Shown here: positions 59,051 to 64,000 of the stretch, in pieces
Position numbering within the stretch: the stretch's first letter is position 1
Layout: every line of letters begins with the position of its first letter
Assembly: GCF_964204645.1 (NCBI RefSeq)
Contig: NC_134033.1
Coordinates: forward strand, 3,903,631-3,967,630
Direction: 5' to 3'
DNA from: Tubulanus polymorphus
Lineage: Eukaryota; Nemertea; Palaeonemertea; Tubulaniformes; Tubulanidae
Length of the DNA stretch: 64,000 nucleotides
Made by a program: the position numbers and the translations under genes
The notes under the pieces: generated by a model
Told to the model about the DNA's origin: nothing
Databases searched by the model: none
The model's input: only the letters and a program-made list of their open reading frames with translations

Positions 59051-59688
59051 GTATCAATCACAAACAACACCAAATATTTTTCACAAATAACAATCAGGCA
59101 ATCATAAAGTTAACAATTGACTGGTACTATAAGACCCCCTTAGTCTATGCTGGACAAAGGAAATAGCCGTCAGCGTCTTTATCACCAAAGAACAACTCGG
59201 CCGGGTTTGCAAAATCACGAACAAAATGTGCCCAAAATGGGTCGAATTTCTCGGGCACTTTCACTGGCTTTACCCTTTGCCGGCGTTCGAGAGGGTTTGA
59301 ATCCCTCGAGGTGATCGAAGCTTCGCGCTGAGTGTCGGTCGGGTTAGAATCCCGTAAAGGCTCAGCAGATACGGCCAAAGTCAGCAGTGGGTTCGAATCC
59401 CACAACGGCTCCCGATACTCTTCCGGGATTTCAAATGGCTGTGCACCTCTGGGGTTCGAATCCCGCAGTGTCTCAACAGGGTCGACCGGAGTTGGCAGTG
59501 GGTTCAAATCCCACAATGGTTCCCGAAACTCGACCGGAATTTCAAATGGCTGTGCACCTCTGGGGTTCGAATCCCGCAGTGTCTCAACAGGGTCGACCGG
59601 AGTTGGCAGTGGGTTCAAATCCCACAATGGTTCCCGAAACTCGACCGGAATTTCAAACGGTTTGGTATTAGGTGGGTTCGACCCCCAC
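58732..59688 (+). repeat. Array of 12 tRNA T-arm-like hairpins
   Basis: On the plus strand, units such as GTGGGTTCGAATCCCAC recur at about 58732, 58795, 58857, 58919 (cluster 1) and 59288, 59338, 59385, 59450, 59498, 59570, 59618 and 59672 (cluster 2). Each is a T-stem plus seven-base TTCGAAT-type loop, equal to the B box of RNA polymerase III promoters. Stems are GTGGG/CCCAC in seven units and GAGGG/CCCTC in two, a compensatory pair; three have shorter stems. No other part of a tRNA is present, so these are not tRNA genes. The element's RNA carries the complement. Confidence 0.85.
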
Positions 59689-59801
59689 AATTTCTTTTTG
59701 TATGTTGAGTTGGTTGTAGTGCGGCGCTTCTTAGAGAATGCGTTCCTCGCACCACAGTGGGAGCATACGAAGATATGAACCATTTGAACAAAACTAAACA
59801 A
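59145..59801 (-). CDS. Accessory ORF1 with WDSNP repeats, 218 aa
   Basis: First ORF after the primer site. A short Cys-containing N-terminus (CSHCGARN), then repeats of about 40 residues (REPLWDLNPLPTPVDPVE / TLRDSNPRGAQPFEIP) in two nearly identical and one diverged copies, then a non-repetitive C-terminus (FDPFWAHFVRDFANPAELFFG). Eight T-arm-like hairpin sequences are embedded in the repeats. No family recognised. Confidence 0.5.
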   Translation of the reverse strand: MFSFVQMVHIFVCSHCGARNAFSKKRRTTTNSTYKKKLWGSNPPNTKPFEIPVEFREPLWDLNPLPTPVDPVETLRDSNPRGAQPFEIPVEFREPLWDLNPLPTPVDPVETLRDSNPRGAQPFEIPEEYREPLWDSNPLLTLAVSAEPLRDSNPTDTQREASITSRDSNPLERRQRVKPVKVPEKFDPFWAHFVRDFANPAELFFGDKDADGYFLCPA

Positions 59802-59841
59802 TTAATGTAAAAAGTTTATCGTAAACCGAAGATTATTGATA

Positions 59842-59859
59842 TCCCGGGTTTCGGCACCA
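59842..59859 (-). promoter_or_regulatory. Primer binding site for tRNA-Phe
   Basis: The plus strand reads TCCCGGGTTTCGGCACCA, identical to the last 18 bases of eukaryotic tRNA-Phe including CCA; the genomic RNA is therefore complementary to that tRNA. One base separates it from the LTR. Identification relies on the standard animal tRNA-Phe sequence from memory. Confidence 0.88.
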
Positions 59860-59860
59860 A

Positions 59861-61128
59861 TGATACACCGGTCACAATCCTCTCCTTAATCGTTGAATAT
59901 AAAAACGTAAAGATCGGTCCCTGGCGAGAGAACGTGTCCGTGCACAAACCCAAATAATTAAACTAAAATGCCGAAATTCTGATTGAATATAATAATAATA
60001 AAATGGATTTTATTTACCTTGATAATAGTAATATCTCCAGATAGTACACAGTCCAATTCCTAACTCCAAATTCCTATTGTACACTACTGTTGGTAACCCG
60101 TCCTAATTCTGGTATTTCCACCCAAATCTCAAGTATCTTTAACGAGCGTCCCTGGTAAGTCTGCTTTCTCAAGACTGCGGGCCTCTTTTATGGAAAAGAT
60201 CGGCATTCCTAGAATGCCGACTCTCCCGTTCGACTTTTGGCAAGGAGCAGCAACCTAGCTGTCATGACGGTTTTGGACATGTAGAATTAGCCTTAATGAT
60301 TCGCTAATCTAAAATTATTTGAGAAACTGATTTGCCAAAGTAACTTTTCTTTCCAACCCTCCTGTCATAACGCGCTTTGATTTACTCACTCCCTACTCAT
60401 CATCGTTGAGAGAGCAGCTATTCTCTACGAGTTACCAACAGACATGTACACCAACAGAAACCTTAGAGAGCTAGTATTGATATTTGCCACAATTAAACTT
60501 CCATAAAACTTAAGCGATTATAAAGGTCTTGTCCTTAATTAACATCCAGGATACTTAATTTAGATATATTTTCAAAACTTAGTTTTCACCTAGATTATGG
60601 AACAAACTCATCGTTTCTTTTTCCAATCAACAATAGTAAACTTTTGATTCAGAAATACAATGTAATTAATTATCAAATCTAAAATCATTCTATACTTATT
60701 ATACCAATTTTCATTTATAATTTAACTAACTCTATAATACTACAGGATAAAGCAAAACAACCATGTCTCCCTATACTTCCGGTTCTTCCTTTTATAGAAA
60801 GTAGTCGGGAGTATCAAGAAGTAACAGCGAGATCCCTGCACAAACCACACTATCAAAGCACCTCATCGTTCCGACCCAACCAATTTATACGTCTATCCTT
60901 AAGTTTTTAAAAATAATTCTGAATGTTTGCCAGATATCGACGCACAAGAACCGAGGAAGAATTATTTTTACCCCTGGCTGATTTATTGTCAGCGCTGGTA
61001 GATCAAAGCATCAAACAACAACTTGCACACATCGTTTGCTGTCTGATACCCATAAAGAAACCACCAACGTAAACAAAAACCATCATTACAAACATTTTTT
61101 AGTTACTACGGAATCTTGCTGCGGATCA
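59861..61128 (-). repeat. 5' LTR (1,268 bp)
   Basis: In element sense it begins TGATCCGCAGC and ends CCGGTGTATCA. It contains a perfect 9 bp-stem hairpin (TCGGCATTC-CTA-GAATGCCGA, 60200-60220) and, near its 3' end, an AATAAA-type word that could be a polyadenylation signal. It is 7 bp longer than the other LTR because of a 4 bp and a 3 bp indel. Confidence 0.95.
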
Positions 61129-61132
61129 GTAC
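61129..61132. repeat. Target site duplication GTAC (right)
   Basis: Second copy of the 4 bp target duplication, directly followed by the rest of the host exon. Confidence 0.9.
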
Positions 61133-61359
61133 ACACCTATTCGTCGGACCTCCCGGACGACATGGCGAGGATGCTAGCTATTCAACACAACGCCGTGCAC
61201 GAGAAATACCTGCCAGCTACATTCGCGGATCAGGTGTTAACCTGTCGGCGATGCCTGTATCACCACGCTGGCAGGACTGACTTGGAGGGTGACACTCCGA
61301 ACGATCCCGAAATCGTTAAACGATGGAAAAAAGGGCTCGAAACAGTGTATCAGTTGAAT
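61133..61359 (+). pseudogene. 3' part of host exon cut by the retroelement
   Basis: Continuation of the interrupted exon, ending at the donor GTGAGT. It encodes TYSSDLPDDMARMLAIQHN, a CRRC-x4-H-H pattern (LTCRRCLYHHAG) that may bind metal, and a charged helical end (IVKRWKKGLETVYQLN). The frame agrees with the upstream piece when the element and one TSD copy are left out, which shows that the insertion happened within a single coding exon. Confidence 0.85.
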
Positions 61360-61439
61360 GTGAGTTGTTTTCTCTTTGCTGTTGTTCTTCCAGTTTCAGA
61401 AATGAAATATCTGCACATAAATGTTGATGATTATTTCAG

Positions 61440-63883
61440 AGAAAAGCACTAAACAACAAAATGAATATCGCGATATTTTTCGCCCAATTGGACAAACCAA
61501 CATTTCACGCTTGGACTAATCTAAACCAGAACTGGGCGAATGTTAAAAACAATAAAGGACCGCTTACTCGACATGTGGCACGGAAATTTTTCCGTGTCAA
61601 ATCAGGCAACAAGTTACGGGCTGTGTTCGTCGATATGGCAAGGGGGGCGATGGATTTATCCACTGCCTTGGAAATTTGCGCGTAAGTAAAAGAATGATAT
61701 TCGGTGAATAAAATTGTCACTCGAAATCATTTTATGATTTTCCTTAATGCACGTGCAAAAATTGATGTTTTTCTACTCTCTTAATCCGATATCGATAGGA
61801 ACGAAATATTGGGAAAAAACAATATGTCAGTAGATGAGACGGAGGAGGAAAGTGTTAATGAAAATCAGGTAATTATGACAAAAATAACGTTACCTTAACA
61901 TGCAACACCGAGTGACCGTCCTATTCATATCTTTCATGCGTCAAATTCGATTAATTAAATCTAGTGTTTGTTTGCTCTAGAACATCAATGAAAACCAACA
62001 AAAAGATGATGAAACGACACCACCATCCAATCATCGAGCTTTGACTGAAAAGGTAATTGTCGCATATTCCAACAGTTTTTCCATTTAATACCCACTGTTA
62101 GGTCGTTGATTATGATAACGTGATAATATTTCTAATTATATTAAAAGCTAAAAGCTTCGTCTTGGCCACACCAGGTGCGATGTGTGGATCGGAAACACGT
62201 GGACAGTTTGAAATCTGAGATGCTGGCACGCCGTCGTTGATTATGATAACGTGATAATATTTCTAATTATAGGTCACGAACACAGAAAGAAATGCTGTAT
62301 TAAATGAAAATCTTGTCAAGATAAAGGTATAGAATTTTTAGAGTCGGAAATGTTATAATTTTAGACTAAAATTATATAATTTAGCATCAGCCTATTAGAG
62401 CCTGTATATCTATTATGTAGTTAAGGAGATTTCATTTCTTTATATTCCAGGAGAAAAACAACGAACTAAGATCGGCGGTCAGTGATCTGAAGGCAAAACT
62501 CAAACAACAGAAGGTACGTTTATCCCGAGTTGATATTCCGTTAAATAGAATATACGATTATGCTGTTAATGTGTGCATTCGTCGTTCAATTGTAGGATGT
62601 GAATTCAGAGACGCTGTTAAAACTCAAGAACAGTGACCATACAATATCAGTATTGGAGGTAGGCATTTAAACCGAATGTGTAGGCTTAGTTATCTGATAT
62701 ATTTGAACTACATGGAACTAAAAACAATCATTTCATTTTTATTCAGAAAGAAAAGGAGTGCCTCGAGGCTAAAATAAACGAACTACAAACCCAGCTGCAG
62801 GTAAATTATTCATCTTTTTGTTATATTCACAGTACCCGGTATAGCATGGTTTATGTGCGAAACAGAATACGCTTTAGTTTAACGCAAAATATCCAGGCGG
62901 CGCTACGTACCGGTTTGAGTCGCAGACAGAGCCGATAGAATATGCCCCACTTGTAATACTTTAGTTGACGAATCCCATTTTCTGTTTGACTGTACCTTAC
63001 TTAACAAACAACGCAAAAACTTTTTGAATTTGAACACCTTAAATACCCTTGATATTCTGAAAAACCCAACGGTCAACTTAGCTGAATTCATTAAGACCGG
63101 CTTAGATGTATATAGATCCCTCCAATAGTATATATAGTATTGTAAATAGTTGATGTATATAATAGTATATATAGTATTGTAAATAGTTGATGTATATATA
63201 TATATATATTTCGTTACGTTTTCATTCTCTAAATTTTAATCACTTCAGTGTTGTTTTGTAAATATTTGTATATACATGTGTAATAGTTTTCCTCCATATA
63301 CCATGGAAATGGTTGGAGTGTAAATAAATCGTAATCGTAATCGTAATCGTAATCGTAATCGTAATCGTAGTCGCTTCTCGGCCTATTGGCTAAGATCAAA
63401 GTCTCTGTACTGAATATCTTCCAGTGGTTTATTGAACCGCTACAAATTAACCCAATGAAGAATAATACACCGGTACACGCAATTCAGTGTTAATTATGAA
63501 TATTTATTTTTAGAAGCGACCAGCAGTAACCACAGGCGCTACCTATGAAAGGCGACCGAAAAGACAGAAGGTAAGCGATTTCAAATAATGAAATTTCCGT
63601 CGTCAAAGGGTTTCAATCGTGTTGTTGTAGTGTTAGTGAAAACCGATCATTGGCAATGTGTTCTTGGTCTCTTCAATTCAGGTTGGGCAGGACGTAAATA
63701 AGACGTTATCGACAAACTACAGTAAGTAACATTGTTGCTATAAAATATGTCTACTTATCAGTCGATAGAATTAAGATAAGGATATTAAAATCGTTTCTAT
63801 TTTCCCGCTTGTTTTAGCTGTTCCTGGCTTGGATATTAACGTCGTTTGCCCAGACGTTGGTGAAAATCTTCTCGTCAAACCGG
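61440..63883 (+). CDS. Host gene, last ten exons in the window
   Basis: Ten further exons keep one frame: 61440-61681, 61799-61868, 61981-62052, 62273-62326, 62451-62513, 62596-62658, 62747-62800, 63514-63570, 63682-63721 and 63818-63883. The first encodes a folded helical segment (FFAQLDKPTFHAWTNLNQNW ... FRVKSGNKLRAVFVDMARG). The next six are small, mostly phase-0 exons encoding a polar, then coiled-coil region (LRSAVSDLKAKLKQQ; CLEAKINELQTQLQ), followed by a basic segment (ERRPKRQK). The gene runs off the right edge in phase 1. Introns contain an exon copy, a LINE end and a U2 fragment, listed separately. Family unknown. Confidence 0.8.
62102..62271 (+). repeat. Intronic copy of a host exon flanked by 39 bp duplication
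   Basis: A 39 bp sequence (62102-62140) is repeated exactly at 62233-62271. Between them lie 92 bp, of which 90 bp match exon sequence 45639-45728 with three substitutions. The second 39 bp copy runs into the acceptor of the next exon. The structure is that of a target-duplicating insertion carrying a templated exon piece. Confidence 0.92.
62919..63368 (+). mobile_element. LINE 3' end with (AATCGT)7 tail
   Basis: An open segment (62919-63128) encodes the C-terminus of a non-LTR retrotransposon ORF2: RICPTCNTLVDESHFLFDCTLL, the Cys-Cys-His-Cys motif typical of CR1/L2/Jockey-like elements, then ~45 further residues and a TAG. The 3' UTR includes a 37 bp tandem duplication (about 63127-63200) and a TA run and ends in seven AATCGT units (63327-63368). 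The 5' part of the element is missing, as usual for 5'-truncated insertions. It lies in an intron of the host gene. Confidence 0.8.
63371..63450 (+). ncRNA. U2 snRNA-derived fragment
   Basis: TCGCTTCTCGGCCTATTGGC and the following TAAGATCAA match the 5' end of U2 snRNA with one mismatch over about 29 bases. Further on, shorter matches (CTGT, AATATCT), a stem-loop AGTGGTT-TATTG-AACCGCT at the place of stem IIb, and ACAAATTAA suggest a diverged or deleted U2. The branch-site-pairing GUAGUA is missing and there is no Sm site, so it is a pseudogene or a U2-derived SINE, not a working snRNA gene. Confidence 0.7.
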
Positions 63884-64000
63884 GTATGTCATCGTGTTAA
63901 CACTAGAGTGAATACATTGGATACAATACGCTCATTCTACGAAAGCGTCCTGCGCACACATAACAACAAATCCAGCTTTATCCCGATTCGAAGTCACTTT
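63884..64000. other. Start of the next host intron
   Basis: Follows the donor GTATGT of the last recognised exon. No further exon is visible before the window ends. Confidence 0.6.

Larger units (their letters stand above)
46069..61128 (-). mobile_element. 15 kb Ty3-type LTR retroelement with env and chromodomain
   Basis: Complete element on the minus strand: LTRs 59861-61128 (5') and 46069-47329 (3'), TSD GTAC on both sides, TG...CA LTR ends, primer site complementary to tRNA-Phe, and the order ORF1-ORF2-ORF3-gag-protease-RT-RNase H-integrase (chromodomain)-env. The LTRs differ, by eye, only by a 4 bp and a 3 bp indel and one substitution, so insertion is recent. The combination of F-like env, chromodomain integrase and three pre-gag ORFs is unusual for Ty3-type elements. 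The copy has a stop in pol and a frame change in gag. Confidence 0.95.

Noticed and set aside
58732..59688. Cluster of tRNA genes
   Set aside because: Only T-arm/B-box parts are present; no acceptor stem, D-arm, anticodon arm or A box around them.
59332..59778. Plus-strand frames of 148 and 94 codons in the retroelement leader
   Set aside because: They are antisense shadows of repetitive ORF1.
63371..63450. Functional U2 snRNA gene
   Set aside because: Branch-pairing region and Sm site are missing, and similarity fades after about 30 bases.

Overview
The window is nuclear DNA of an animal, most likely an aquatic invertebrate: there is a multi-exon gene with GT-AG introns, a Maverick/Polinton virus-like transposon, a Ty3-type LTR retroelement with an envelope gene, LINE fragments and a U2 snRNA-derived fragment. 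I cannot name the species. No bacterial-type operon outside the Polinton, no CRISPR array and no complete tRNA gene is visible.

Layout. (1) 1-3047 is a long inverted repeat. Its arms carry decayed Polinton fragments (a membrane-protein tail and the start of the major capsid gene) flanked by a ~430 bp sequence that has a diverged third copy at 5313-5690. (2) 3048-8400 is mostly featureless, with an AACCCT-rich tract at 5870-6180. (3) 8420-8935 is a decayed LINE reverse transcriptase. (4) 9077-24545 is a Polinton without recognisable terminal inverted repeats: a frameshifted protein-primed PolB that contains an intein with homing endonuclease motifs, a convergent zinc-finger/VLTF3-like gene, a minor-capsid-like gene, several small membrane or coiled-coil genes, and intact major capsid, integrase (with chromodomain) and packaging ATPase genes. 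Nearly every gene starts at ATAAATG. (5) 25684-26220 is a 19 bp/95 bp minisatellite, followed by one likely host exon. (6) 26448-36151 is a recent 4.85 kb tandem duplication. (7) 40832 to the right edge is one host gene of at least 19 exons that agree in frame.

(8) That host gene is broken inside a coding exon by a 15,060 bp, minus-strand, Ty3-type retroelement (46069-61128; TSD GTAC; LTRs almost identical). It has a tRNA-Phe primer site, three extra ORFs ahead of gag, gag, pol with a chromodomain integrase, and an F-like env. Two of the extra ORFs are built on an array of 12 tRNA T-arm-like hairpins. The copy carries a stop codon in pol and a frame change in gag. (9) Introns of the host gene after the insertion hold a 92 bp copy of one of its own exons flanked by a 39 bp duplication, a LINE 3' end with an (AATCGT)7 tail, and directly after it a U2 snRNA-derived fragment.

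How the parts work together: the Polinton encodes a replication module (PolB), a capsid module (MCP, minor-capsid-like protein, packaging ATPase, membrane proteins) and an integration module (chromodomain integrase), apparently transcribed from poxvirus-like late start signals. In this copy the replication gene is broken while the capsid and integration genes remain open. The retroelement is the youngest large event and presumably inactivates the host gene on this haplotype.
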